A DNA stretch of 64,000 nucleotides from Strigamia acuminata. Taxonomy: Eukaryota > Arthropoda > Chilopoda > Geophilomorpha > Linotaeniidae. The position numbers were made by a program, and so were the translations under genes. A model generated the notes under the pieces. That model saw nothing but the letters and a program-made list of their open reading frames with translations. It did not search any database and was not told where the DNA came from. The stretch covers positions 7,495,060 to 7,559,059 of the forward strand of contig OX442314.1 of the NCBI GenBank assembly GCA_949358305.1, in the 5' to 3' direction. Shown here in pieces: positions 22,135 through 33,467 of the stretch (positions are counted from its first letter, which is position 1; each line of letters starts with the position of its first letter).

Positions 22135-25100
22135 TTATTTCTTCTTTTGGAACCACACCGAAAAGCTCTTATTCTTAAACCAAGTAAAAGTGTTTAAAAT
22201 GCAAATGTAGAAAGACAGCAAAGACATTCCTAAACCTAATCCTATGATGCTACCGACATCGCTTAGCAATTGAGATATCGGATATGCCTGTTGCTCTTCT
22301 ACACTCTCTAAGAAAGTGTCAGGGAATTCAATAACCATTAATGTGAAAAGAAAATCCAATAATTTAATCTCATTGCCATGCAAAACAATTTTGTAAAAAC
22401 TATTTTCACAAGGAAGTCTGCATTTGCATTGTTTTTGATTTGAGTCAAAATTCTTTAAATATATTAAATGAGCGGTAGTAATTTCTGTCGTTGTGTTACA
22501 AACTGGCAAATCGGCTCTCCAGAAATAAGGTAATCTGAAACATTTACAAACAATTGTAGTACAGTATTTAACTTCACTGAAATGCATAGGAATTTTTTGA
22601 ACGACGGGTGCATATCTATGTGTTGCAAACAGGACAAAATCATAATTGAGATGTGTAGGAAGTGAAGTGTCTGGATTAGCATACCTGCAGTTAACGGTTT
22701 GAAACAGATTGTTTTGGATGCAAGCATTTTTACACTTGAGATAAGCACTTTTGTTTTGCTCACATGGGTTTTGCTTTGTATTTCTTTGTATAGTCTGTTT
22801 TATAAAATCCAAATAAGTTAGAATGAAAGCGTGTAAGTATAGTTTGTTTAATCTATTACCTTAAGTGCTCGAAGTGTTACTATGTTCCACCAACCATACT
22901 TTAAAGTCATAGGTGCTAAGATGTTAACTTCTTCACGTGGATTATTTAGGAAAACCTAAATGCCGTATTATTATTATTTCATAGTAATGAATATTTATCC
23001 ATAATTGACAAAATGTTCTTTGACTAATCTTTGTATTTAATTACTAAATTGGAGTGTTGAATGCAACAAATAATAAATAAATATTACCTTCAAATCCTGG
23101 TCACATGGTTTGTAGGGAAATTCATTATATAATGTAATAAAAAGGTAAGAATTTAGGTCTTTTGATATTTCTGCAAAACATTGCAAAGGATAGGAATTAA
23201 GCCCATTGGCCATTGTGTCTTTTTCTGTATCTTTTGCGCACGTAGTTAAAGCGCGATTGCTCGATTTGGCCATCTCCCTCTAAGAGATCCCAACCAGTTT
23301 GACGCGGCATTGGTTTCTACGATAATCTGGTCGTTGACGACAGCCATAACGGCACGTAACCTCGACTGGACTGTGGACACGCGCTGGGTTGGTACTGAAC
23401 ATATTTCCACCTGAGCCGAGCAAGGCATATGCCGCCCTTTTAAACAGTAAAAATATTTTTTGTTGAAAAAATCGGTTTGTGCGCCCACAGATGCCGTCCT
23501 AGAAATATGCCACCTGAGGCAACCGCCTCACCGCCTCACACCTCGCACCAGCCCTGCAATTATTCTTGCTTTTTATAATTCCAAAGAACCCAAGCTTAAT
23601 TCGTGAATGATCGAGCGAGGGGATACCTCGCCGCCACACTTCAGGCGGATTATCAAAAAATGAGCCATCGTTCAAACAAGGCTCTCCTCATTTTGTACCC
23701 GGCATGTCTTTCAAACGCGTTTACCATTTCTTATAAATTTAATAAAAAAGCACATTATAATTACCTGTGTTAATTCGTGAACAATTACCAAAAGGAAGTG
23801 GAATAGGATGCATTGATATATTTAATTTAATTTTATATCCATATAACATCTACAAAATTAATAATTTTCATTTCTGCGTTTGCTTTTGGAATAAAACATA
23901 CTACTAGTACAGACATACCTCATTATCAATATCAATTGTGTTATGAACATTGAGTGTTTCCCAGATTTCTACAAGTGACAAGTCGTTATTGAACAATTGC
24001 CAAGGCGATATCTCACTGCAGGTTATGTTAGTGTGGTTCAGTAAATATGATCTGGCTTCGTCCATATCATCATTTTGGTTTTCAGCACAGAGGGTGACTG
24101 ACGGAAATTTGGTATGACGACGTTGAACTATTCTAACCATTAATGTTACCGGTTCATCAATGTAGTAGTTGATACGAATTTGCAACCAATATAAAGTGAA
24201 TCCCGCAGTCACAAATACCAGAACAAACTTAAGCTTTTTTAAGACACGAAATGTCATGGTTTTCTCTTCATTCTCGATGACTCTCATCTTGCATATCTCG
24301 TACAGAGCGCGAATCTTAACAACGGATGTTTTTTGGTGACTGTTAGTTGCAATATAATGTAAATACCCAGTGAGTTCAGGTAATGAAATTAATGCTAGAC
24401 CGAGAAACAGGCCAAGATTGCCTCCTAAATCAGACAGAAGAGCAATTGCGTCGTACGTATATCGTTCTTCATACACGCTAATTTTGTCATTAGTAATTGC
24501 TAGAGATACTGATACAGTTTTTTTATCATCTGCTAGGCCTATTTCAGTGGAAGGTGTAAAGGTTATTTGATGACATGGTCGTCGACAGAGACAAACATTA
24601 ATGGGATTTGTGGTTTGAATCAACCGCTTTGCAGCAAAATGATGCATGTGAATGTCCTTTGAACATTTGCAGAGTGGTAAATCGATCTTCATGAAGGGAA
24701 ATCTTTAATGAAAGATTTGTAATCATTATTTTTTTTACGTTTTATCTGCACTAAGTGGGAGCGGAAAAGACGTAGAAAACGGAAATGATGTAGGGAACGG
24801 AAATGATTTATGGACAATTCAACCAGTTCTGCATCTCACTCTAAACGAAGTTGTACACCCAATGGCCAAAAGAGCAATTCATTTTTCTGCCGCCGGCAGC
24901 TGGAGCAGTCTGCTTTTACTGGATGTAACAGAAAGTTTACATGTTACTAACACTGAGATTTTTAGTGAACTTAAAGCAATTACAGGATATTAAACGCCGG
25001 GGCATTTATTAATTTTTTCAACTGATTCCCGCCCCCCCCATCCCCATGGTCGGATTCTATTCGGGGCGGCGCGCTGTGCAATAAATACCGCCGACTCCAG

Positions 25101-26470
25101 GCGTTTAAATGCGTCTCGGCATCTATTTAAACCCATCGTTTATTCGAGGCAGTAGAGTCTTATATTATTTGAAGTCACAAAAATGCTCTGTAGTCTCATT
25201 TAAACTTTCTGTTGTCCCCCAAGAAAACTAGACTGATCCATCTGAAAAATTAACTGCTCATTTGGAGCTGAAGCAGTGTGACTGCAAGTGAAGATTTTTA
25301 TGGCCATAGGTGTACATTTTGCACATTAGGGACCTTGCTCCTTTGCAAATTTTTTCATCTTATACCTGCATGTTAGCTTCTCCTTAAATTTTTTCAATAG
25401 ACACTTTCGATAGCATTCTCTGTATTCATCTTCACCGGAACATTTATTTATTGGTGAATTCAGAAAAATGAACTAAAATTATTGAATAAAATAAGGAGAT
25501 CATAATAGTAATTGCGCAAGAAAAAAATTTTACTTTGTTATAAGTTAAGTAAACTTTTGTTGTTCCACCGAGTTGTTGTGATCCCATGCCGAGGTTTTTT
25601 CCAAAATCATAGAAATGAAGAAAAACCTACAGGCAAAGAAAAGAAAAGTAGCCGACAATCATTTTTGCAATTTATTAAAATTACACTGTAAGGTGCTGCG
25701 GGGCACATGTAATCATCACTATTTCCTATTTTGACTGTTACTTCTTGTCCGACAAATGATTCGCTAGATGCCTTAGCTAAATATCAATAAATAATACAGT
25801 GCATTGAAGTTGATAATGGAAAATATTCGATTTTACTTACGAAAATGAATTGATGAGCATATTCCAGCATGATTGCTCATTTCTGTCAGAACAAATGTTT
25901 TGTTTGAATTAGAATATCTCTATGCAAAATAAAAAGATTTAAATAATTTTTTAACTCATTAAAAATCACTTTATTCCATCTATTTACTTTTATCTTTACG
26001 GTCACTACTTCTTTCGTCAAATTACTCGCTTCCCAAATTTCTTCTAGATTGTAAGTTGGGATTGCCATCAGTGAAGTCACCATGCTCATGCAGCCGAAAC
26101 CTGAATCTTTTGATTGTGCATTAGTTTGATTCCAAAGTCTGGCCATTTCTTTCGTATTGCCACTACATATCATCAAATTTGGTAGAACAACCTCTTCCGA
26201 TCTACTTGTTACATCAACAGCCGTAGGATAACTTAGATAATGCATTATCCTGTCATTAGTCTGATAAGTAAGCATGCACATGCAAAATGAGAACAATAGA
26301 ACCCAAAACACGCGCTGGTGGCTCCCACGATGATTGGTATTGATAAAATCATCCAAGCCAATTAAGTTGCATCTAAGTTTATTTTCATCGTCCTTCAGTA
26401 ATCGCTGAATCGCAAGACGTAGTTTTCGTAATCTTTGGCTGCTTATTTTGTTGAAATAATTATTCTGCAT
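22135..26470 (-). CDS. Tandem-fused double DEG/ENaC channel (gene A)
   Basis: Eleven coding exons (26470-26000, 25919-25841, 25776-25685, 25626-25534, 25472-25366, 24702-23919, 23849-23765, 23170-23088, 22955-22860, 22794-22685, 22534-22135) join in phase to 2400 nt, 799 aa. Unit 1 has a first helix at about 53-71, preceded by H47-x-G49, an extracellular part with RECYRKC, and a pore helix at about 368-392 (LLSDLGGNLGLFLGLA). A linker of about 45 residues follows, then a second first helix (about 438-455), a second extracellular part (LPVCNTT, QCKCRLPCE) and a second pore helix with filter GMS (769-771). DEG/ENaC subunits normally have two helices and trimerise as sodium or cation channels. 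Here two subunits are covalently joined. The pore-to-helix junction lies within exon 6, so it is not two adjacent genes. Ligand and partners are unknown. Confidence 0.86.
23270..23556 (-). mobile_element. hAT-type MITE in gene A intron 7
   Basis: On the minus strand it begins CAGGGCTGGTGCGAGG at 23556, a typical hAT terminus, followed by GCCTCA-rich repeats. The opposite end is not defined. It is intronic and does not disturb the exons. Confidence 0.4.
24858..25310. mobile_element. Foldback element in gene A intron 5
   Basis: The left end CCCAATGGCCAAAA and right end TGGCCATAGG are inverted. The arms resemble those at 31495-34060. It is flanked by TGTACA on both sides (24852-24857, 25311-25316). 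A smaller GC-rich MITE of the 29420 family appears nested at about 24990-25155. Confidence 0.65.
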
Positions 26471-26550
26471 TGTATCCTACCTACTGTGTGTAGATTTTAA
26501 ACTGATATATTGGAAACAATTTGTAATTATTGAAAATTGTGAGGTTTTAC

Positions 26551-26640
26551 CTGCTTTTAGTCTTGTTAAGAAGATAAAGGAAAGTTAGATGGTGTTTGCC
26601 AGTGCTCAGTTCAGAATCGACTGTTCTTTATTTGGCGACT
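26551..26640 (-). promoter_or_regulatory. 5' untranslated exon of gene A
   Basis: A conserved non-coding exon ends in AAAGCAG|GTAAAACCTCAC (donor at 26550). The acceptor ACACACAG lies just upstream of the ATG. The same exon and donor are at 52863 in gene C. The conserved AGTCGATTCTGAACTGAGCAC is probably close to the transcription start; its end is uncertain. Confidence 0.55.
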
Positions 26641-26649
26641 CTAATAACT

Positions 26650-28430
26650 TTTTCGTTCCTTGATCGAATTTGTGGTTGTCATAAATTATCATGTATCGTA
26701 TAATAATTTACATGTTTACTTTTTCATTTTGATATTTTGTGTACAAACCTATTTACTCTGGCACGCTATCTAACCAAATCATTATCCAGAGACTAGATGT
26801 CTTTCCTGTTTAATGTATATAATTATGTTTAAGTTGTTGTGTAAAGAAACCATTTCTTCCACTGCCATCTGTGCCATAAAACGTCTCATTTCATTCTCTT
26901 TTTACTCGTTTATTACGCAAACTCAGCTGGCAAAAATAAATTGACTCACTGTTAGACCATCGTCAACCTTATCATCAAAGTGCCACTTATCGACAGACTA
27001 TCTTCACTTAAAGCCACAGTAAAATGTGCTGAATGATACACTAGGCGCATTCAATTACTTTGGACCTAATATTTCGTCACACAATTTTTTAGACAAAATG
27101 ACTTGTTTTCGAGTGAAATTGTTTGGTTAACGAATAAACTAGCATTACACCTTGGAAAAAAAATGGCCTTAAATGTCTTTTAATCGCTGAAAAGTTAATG
27201 TAAATTTGAACTTTTAGCTTTGTAAAGTCGCATGTACAAAGATTGTAAAGTTTTGTTTTAATCAATAACTTTACATAAGTAAAAAGACAATTTACAATAA
27301 ACACGCACAATAACTTTACTGTTTGTAAATTACAAATTTGTCAGCTTTAACAATAAATTTAATTTAATTTTAATCTTCTTAATTTTAACCCTTGGACGCA
27401 TAAAGGTAAAATGTGTCGTTCTGGTATAAGCCATTACGGATTTAGGGACAATTTTCAGGTCAATTCGTTGAAGCGCTGTTTAAGTTTTTTTGTAGTTCTT
27501 CACAAAATATATAGAGGGCGCAATATGTTAATGCAATAATAATGAACTTTGAACCATCTGGTGATGGTTTTAAACACAATCAGTAAATGCAAAAAGGCTG
27601 TTAACTGAACCGCTCTTTACTAAAGCAGCAAAGTTTGTTTAAAAGTTTTGCTGGAGTTTTAAGAGACACCAATTTTGCAAGAAGAATAACTAATTAAATA
27701 AATAATGAATCAATACAAATTTAACCTGAGATTTACTTTATTATCAGATAAACAGAGTCACAAATTTTCAGCAAAATGTGTTTCAACTTCCGGTTTGTGC
27801 AATTTTGTGTGTTTTTTCCAAAAATCAATTAACCATAAAAAAAAATTAAAATTTGGGCTTCGTCAAGCCCTAGATTCCACACATAGGTTATTCCACACAT
27901 AATAAAAAAACTAAAAAAAAGACTCATTTTTAAGCGCTGTGTGGAGTGGAAGTACGAATTAAAATTCTGATTTACGGCAAACTGTAAGCAAACCCCTGGC
28001 GGAACCCATGTTCTTTAATGTTCGCCCGATACAAATTTTGATGTTTGAGGCACTAAAAACGTATTTAAAAATTCTGAAACCACGCTCATTTGATTGGAAA
28101 TAGCATTCTGCACAAGCCTGTATGTTACTCTTTTCGATTTGGTAAAAAAAGTACGTTTTTTTACAATCGTAGCGGGCGACCACATGGACAATTTAGTAAG
28201 AAATTTGAATTTGATCATAAAAACAAAAAATATGAAAAATGAACATTTTAAAAAATTAAAAATATGTTTCCTGTGCAGAATTTGCCGCTCTTTCAAATGG
28301 TGCTGATAACTTTTAAATCTGGGCTAAAAACGATTTGTCATTTGACCAATTTTTAGTATGGATTCAAATTTCGCAGGGATATAGCATAAAAGCCTTTTTC
28401 AAAAACGTAGTTTTTTTATATACTTGTTCA
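26650..28430. other. No recognisable gene
   Basis: AT-rich. 26650-26870 is the upstream region shared with gene C. About 27080-27360 has ACTTTAC-type repeats like those near the ends of the element at 31284-37256. The ORFs at 27089, 27705 and 28015 have no family features. Confidence 0.4.
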
Positions 28431-29415
28431 ACAATTAACAACAAAGAGTTAAGGGCATCAGACGCATCAACTGTGTGAGTTTATAGTCGCTATTGAGTAC
28501 TTTGCGGGCATTTTGATGAACTTTTGGCGTGGCAAAGACGACAAAGCCATGAACGCGATCATACAAGCTTTAATCGCCGGCCCAGACTGTGTATGTGATC
28601 AACAAGGACACGGCAGAAGCTGGAAGAAGTGCACCAAAGACGATCGAGGCAGCGGCAAACCATTTGTCGGAGAGAGCTGACCAAGATGTGATGGGAGAAA
28701 ACGTAGACGGCCATAAAGTTTCTACAGCGCATGGAGTCGACGGTAAACCAGTTGCAAGCGGTCGGAGGCGAAATTTCTGAACAAGAAGTAGACACCATGA
28801 TCATTCAAAACCTGCCTAAAGCGTACTACAGCATTTTGAGGGCATTTGATATGTGCGACGATGATGCTGTGACGATGGTGAAGCTGCGCCACATGATCCT
28901 GCAAGAAGAGTTGCATCAGACGGGTGACGACAAGGTGCACGAAAAAATGCACAAAGTTAGTTTATCGCACCACACGAACGACAACAATCGGGGCGGTGAA
29001 CGCAACAGTGAAGGAAGCAGCGAGCAGAGCGGTGAACGCAGACGAGATTTGAAGCATGTGAAGTGCTACAACTTCCAGAAGTTCGGGCACATTGCGAGAA
29101 ATTGTCGGAACTAAGCGGGAACCAAAAACGAGCACAATGTAGACCACAACAAGCCAAAGCAGAACGCCAAGAAGGAGCAGCAGCCAGACGCGACCGTCAG
29201 GGCTGAGAAAACTAAAAATAAATTTGCTTTTCAGACTAAAACTGAGGGACTAGATGGGAACCTCGATTCATATGCGCAACACGACATATGACGGGCAACC
29301 GGGACTTTCTGTTTTTACTCTTCGTCCTGCTGTTATGTCCTGCTGTTAGGTAAGGTAAGGTAACATCAGAAATTGTTCATGGGAACTAGAAAAAGAGCCT
29401 TAGAGACTTAGAATG
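28430..29415 (+). pseudogene. Copia gag relic, copy 2
   Basis: Collinear with 19985-21180. It has lost the ATG region (deletion after 28515) and has frame breaks. The zinc knuckle at about 29060-29103 reads CYNFQKFGHIARNC, so a metal ligand is lost. It serves as the filled site for the MITE at 29420: the flank GCACCTAAA is uninterrupted in copy 1. Confidence 0.78.
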
Positions 29416-29419
29416 CACC

Positions 29420-29591
29420 TACCGTACTGCCTCATTTAAACGCTCAGGCGTTTAATTTTTTTTTGGGTCGATCTCCTCCCGGTAAAGTCGGTTCGGGGCG
29501 GCGCGCGGTGCAATAAACACCGCCGAAGCCCCGGCGTCTATTCGGGCCTGGCGTTTGAATGAACCGAGCGTGTAAATGAGGCAGTACGGTA
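29420..29591. mobile_element. MITE with long inverted ends
   Basis: Ends CCGTACTGCCTCATTTA and the complementary TAAATGAGGCAGTACGG, with TA on both sides. The empty site is seen near 21170. The centre is GC-rich (GGGGCGGCGCGC). Confidence 0.75.
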
Positions 29592-29603
29592 AATGAATTC
29601 GTT

Positions 29604-31190
29604 TGTGACGGTTACAAAACCGTAGAAACGAAAGTTCATGCTAGGTGGCGCTGTTTAATCAACACGTGCGGTTTAAATACGGAAATCAAGAGTTGTAATA
29701 ATTATTACAACAAAACGAATAAATATAAGATATTTATTGACTTTAATAATGTGTTATTAATTACTTTATTGATTCTATTGAATCAATAATATATATTTTA
29801 CTTACCTGTTGAAGAGAACCAATCGGATTCTATTGGGCCAAGTCTTCTACTAGGTCTGGACTAAAGTGTCCTGCGAATCCCGGATTCTGGTGTCCGATTG
29901 GCTACCACTAATCCTTCTGTTCTAAAGAACTATATAAGCTCTGGTTTTCCACCAGACCTTCGGCTTGTTTGAATATTGTTTGTATTGTATTGGTTGTTAC
30001 CGTTTGATCTCACTTTTCTTTATCGACACATCAGGCCCCCTCGACTCTTAACAAATATGTATTATTACTATTACGTTATTGTCGTTGTATTGCTATTTCG
30101 GGAAGACTAACTCCGGTAAACAAATGGTCCCGTAGTTCTAGCTCGCTAACTTAAAGGATAGGGAGATTCTGTACGGTGGCTTAGTATATCGTAACTATAC
30201 GGTAGAATTTGCCAGCTGTAAGTGGATCCCTCAGCTAGTTGCCTCCCTAGAGGTAAGAATGGTTGTTGTAAACCTTATTCTCAGGTTCTGGCACAAAGGT
30301 GACCAATGATCCTTCTGTGTTTGGGACATTATATGTCTCCAGTCAGTAAACGGTCTTCTCAGGGTCTGTTACTCAAGTAACTTGTGGATCTTTCTGTGTA
30401 TTGGGCATCTAATGTCTACAGTCAGTAAAACATCGCTTCGGGTCCTGTTACTTAGGTAACTTGTTGGTCCTTCTGTGATACAGGCACTATTGTCTGAAGT
30501 CAGTGAAGTGTCTCTATACGGTAGGCCTTGCCAGTTGTAAGTGGATCCCTCAATTAACTGCCCCATTGCGGTAAGGATGGTTGTTGTAGACAATCATATA
30601 TCGCAGTCTGATCGCCGGCAGTTGCACTGCCCGTAATCTCTTGGGTCTTCGTCTTTCTGTGGCTGGTCCTTCCGTACTTTAAAGGTCGTTGAAGGGCTAA
30701 TATAATGTATTTTCTCCGGGTTGGTAGCCCGTGAACGGTATAGAAAATACCGTGTTAAACAAACTACTAATTAATTACCTGGTGCTGGATCAAGAGATCT
30801 TGTCATCGTAAGGCATGCTGGCGGATGGAAGCCTCAAAACTTCCCATGATGGTTTCACAACCATCGTGACTGTCCCCGCCCATAAAAATAATAACTAACT
30901 TTTATTTGTTGCATTCTTATAGTTCTAGTTGTGTTTGAAGTCCGAGTCATTCAATTGAATGATTGCCAGATTTAGATCTCGGTGAATGCGAAGGATTCTT
31001 CGCATTCAAAACTATTCGTGCCACGGAGCCGAATACGTCTTCGTAGCGTTATTTGTGACAATGCCGCGAAGCCAGCCCTATCCCTTGGCCCGCTCAGATC
31101 CTCAACCAGTTGATGCCGCCCGTTTACACGTGCCCAGAACCCAGAACCAGTTGTATCTCGCTAATTAAACATGTAAAACCGTAAGTACCT
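29604..31190 (+). mobile_element. LTR-like element with internal tandem repeats
   Basis: Begins TGTGACGGTTAC like the other LTRs of the window and has ATGCTAGGTGGCGCTG near its start. TATATAAG at 29931-29938. Three units of about 80 bp (about 30275-30510) each carry CTTCTGTG, TGTCT.CAGTCAGT and, in two of them, a GTTAC...GTAAC hairpin. A longer repeat (ACGGTAG..TTGCCAG.TGTAAGTGGATCCC) recurs at about 30200 and 30518. The 3' end is undefined. Confidence 0.5.
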
Positions 31191-31984
31191 ATTATTCTGT
31201 TATTTATTCGCTCCGCACACATTTCGTAGCTTATCTCGGTTAGGTTATTGTTAGATTTAGCAATGTCTTCTTTCAACCGATTTCACTGCATGAAATTGGA
31301 ACTTTCCTTACGGAAAAGTAATGAAAATTTGTTGTGAAAAGTTTAACTTTATAATGTTTGGATAGTTGTTGTGAAAGATTAATTGGAAAGCTAGCTTTAC
31401 CAACATGAAAAGATGTTGTAAATGTTTATGCTGAAAAGTTATGTAAATATGAAGTTATAAAGTTATGTAAACATACTGGAAAGATTGTTGTACACCTATG
31501 GCCAAAAAAATCTTCACTTGCTCTCACGCTGCTCTAGCTGTAAATGAGCAGTTCATTTTTCTGCCACCGGCGGCTAGAGCAGTCTACTTTTCCTGGGGGC
31601 AACAGCAAGTTTAAATGCAACTAACAGAGATTTTTAGTGAACTTAAAAGCAAATTTAGTCGTGTCATTTTACCACGTTTTTGCACATATTTTAACACGTT
31701 TTTGCACACATTTTGCCACGTTTTGGCACACATTGTGCCAAGTTTTGCACACATTTTGCCATGTTTTTGCACAGATTTTACTACGTTTTTGCACACATTT
31801 TACCACGCTTTTGCACACATTTTGGCACACATTGTGCCAAGTTTTGCCACATTTTAACACGTTTTCGCACAAAAATGTTGTTTTTCACCAAAAATATGTT
31901 TTTTTAAGCCAAAATAGTGTTTTTTAACCAAAAATTGTATTTTTTTTTTGCTGAAAATAGTGTTTTTTGAATTTTAAATTGTTT

Positions 31985-32200
31985 TTTGCGCAAAAAATGG
32001 TTTTTTTGCCCAAAAAGTGTTTTTTTTGTCCAAAAAGTGTTTTTTTTGCCCAAAAAGTGTTTTTTTTGTCCAAAAAGTGTTTTTTTTGCCCAAAAAGTGT
32101 TTTTTTTGCCCAAAAAGAGTTTTTTTTGCCCAAAAAGTGTTTTTTTTGTCCAAAAAGTGTTTTTTTTGCCCAAAGTGTTTTTTTTGCCCAAAAATATTCG
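31985..32200 (+). repeat. 20-bp minisatellite
   Basis: About ten head-to-tail copies of a unit like TTTTTTTGCCCAAAAAGTG with G/T and C/T variants. There are no unique spacers, so it is not CRISPR. It gives rise to long low-complexity frames on both strands (FFCPKSVF / KKHFLGKKN), which I reject as genes. Confidence 0.9.
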
Positions 32201-32204
32201 AAAA

Positions 32205-33192
32205 CTCTCACTTTAGCGACGCAAGTTTTAGCGATTGCTTAAAATTTGCGTTCACTTTAGCGACCGCCACTTTAGCTGTGCATGCTAAAATTCATCGCAG
32301 AATTGTGGTGTGTTTTAGCGAACTCCGTTTTAGCGACGGGTATTTTTTAGCGACGTATCTGCGGTAACTGGGGTTCCGCAGGCATCAAATACGTTGCTGC
32401 TGCGTAGCATTCACGTCTTAGCGACGTGACACTCTAGCGACCAGTATATAAGTGCAAGTGGATGGCATACAGAAATCATTTCACCTTCGAACAGGCGCAG
32501 TCGCAACAATGGCAATCGAAATGCTTAAAACAATCCGGGGTAAACCCAAGCTTTGTCTGCGTGGGTACTGTTATATCATTGAGAAACAGAAACCGGATAA
32601 GATTTACTGGAAGTGCGAAAGTTGGAAAACGAAGTGTGGCGGACGCGTAACTACTACTCGGAACACGGTGCAGCCAGTAATAACGATTGACCCAACGGCG
32701 CATAGTCATTGTCCTGATGCGAATCGAGCAGATGTCATCAGAGTGATGCAGGTTCTTAAAGAGCGTGCCGTGCTTACTTCATCATCACTGACTTCGAGAT
32801 TGGTGCAATAAATGCAGCCAGAGAGGTTTTCCCGGACACCATTATGCATGGCTGACACGGAACAAACCTGTGAAGGTATCTTCACTGGTGTGCAAAACCC
32901 TAGGAAGAGTCGCTTAGTCCAGCAGCGTGAAATTAGGATCCACAGTTTGCTAAGGAACAGGCAACATACGCCTGTTCTGAAGTTTTTGCGGGGAATTGCG
33001 CGTAGTTACAGCAGATTCTAATAAAAAATTAATTTTGCCATCAGACTGGTCCTTCTATAAAATATCAGGTGGTCAAAAAAATTTGACCTGGAGTGTATCT
33101 TAGCGGCGCCTGCAGACGCTAAAGTGTATCTGTCCCTAAAGTGGAGGTCGCTAAAGTCAACGTCGCTAAAATCGCGTCGCTATAGCGACCCA
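32205..33192 (+). mobile_element. Mutator-like relic nested in foldback
   Basis: Imperfect inverted ends rich in TTTTAGCGAC / GTCGCTAAA (32205-32280 and 33100-33192). It contains a FLYWCH-finger ORF and a transposase fragment, with TATATAAG at 32445 and an AATAAA near 33021. The target duplication could not be read in the surrounding minisatellite. Confidence 0.6.
32509..32811 (+). CDS. FLYWCH zinc-finger protein of Mutator-like element
   Basis: 100 residues from the ATG at 32509. It carries RGKPKLCLRGYCYI, YWKCES, KCGGRVTT and HSHCPDA, the spaced aromatic, two Cys and two His ligands of a FLYWCH finger, which in Mutator-like elements binds the element ends. TATATAAG lies 57 bp upstream of the start codon. 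After the finger the sequence jumps to the end of the transposase: in another frame, near 32785-32855, I read ITDFEIGAINAAREVFPD, matching the TDFE region of Mutator transposases, before a stop. An internal deletion appears to have joined finger to catalytic remnant. The finger alone could act as a repressor, which is untested. Confidence 0.6.
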   Translation: MAIEMLKTIRGKPKLCLRGYCYIIEKQKPDKIYWKCESWKTKCGGRVTTTRNTVQPVITIDPTAHSHCPDANRADVIRVMQVLKERAVLTSSSLTSRLVQ

Positions 33193-33284
33193 TTCTCAAA
33201 ATATCAAAGATACATGCTTTTTTTTTTTTTACTTCTGATCCAGTGCCCAATTTTCATAATAAAAGTTAATTTCATTGGCATTTT

Positions 33285-33467
33285 CTAAAGAAATACTAGA
33301 TAACTCATCATGTATTTATATGTATGGATAGAATTTTTTTTAGATGTTTTTATATATTTTGCTAGCTTAATTCTCCATTCTTTAGGAAATATTTCATGTT
33401 TTTCTCTCATCCCTCCATCCAGAAGTCCAGTTAATCGATTTCGCTGTTCTACACTGAATTTTGGTGC
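33285..33467 (-). CDS. Small ORF, unknown
   Basis: 60 residues starting MAPKFSVEQRNRLTGLLDGG, charged and amphipathic, without a recognised family. It lies inside the foldback element between the Mutator relic and the right arm. It could be an exon of a captured host gene or chance. Confidence 0.2.
   Translation of the reverse strand, partial: APKFSVEQRNRLTGLLDGGMREKHEIFPKEWRIKLAKYIKTSKKNSIHTYKYMMSYLVFL

Noticed and set aside
22535-22684. Continuous coding through gene A exon 10 to exon 11
   Set aside because: The 150-nt interval happens to be open, but it starts with GTATGC and ends with TTTCAG, and the corresponding intervals in B and C are not open in this frame.
22135-26470. Two separate ordinary DEG/ENaC genes in tandem
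   Set aside because: The pore helix of the first unit and the first helix of the second lie in one uninterrupted exon in both A and C, and the exon phases give a single frame.
31985-32200. CRISPR-like array
   Set aside because: Units are head to tail without unique spacers and the DNA is eukaryotic.
31904-32242. Long frames encoding KKHFLGKKN or FFCPKSVF repeats on both strands
   Set aside because: They are translations of a 20-bp minisatellite and have no independent support.
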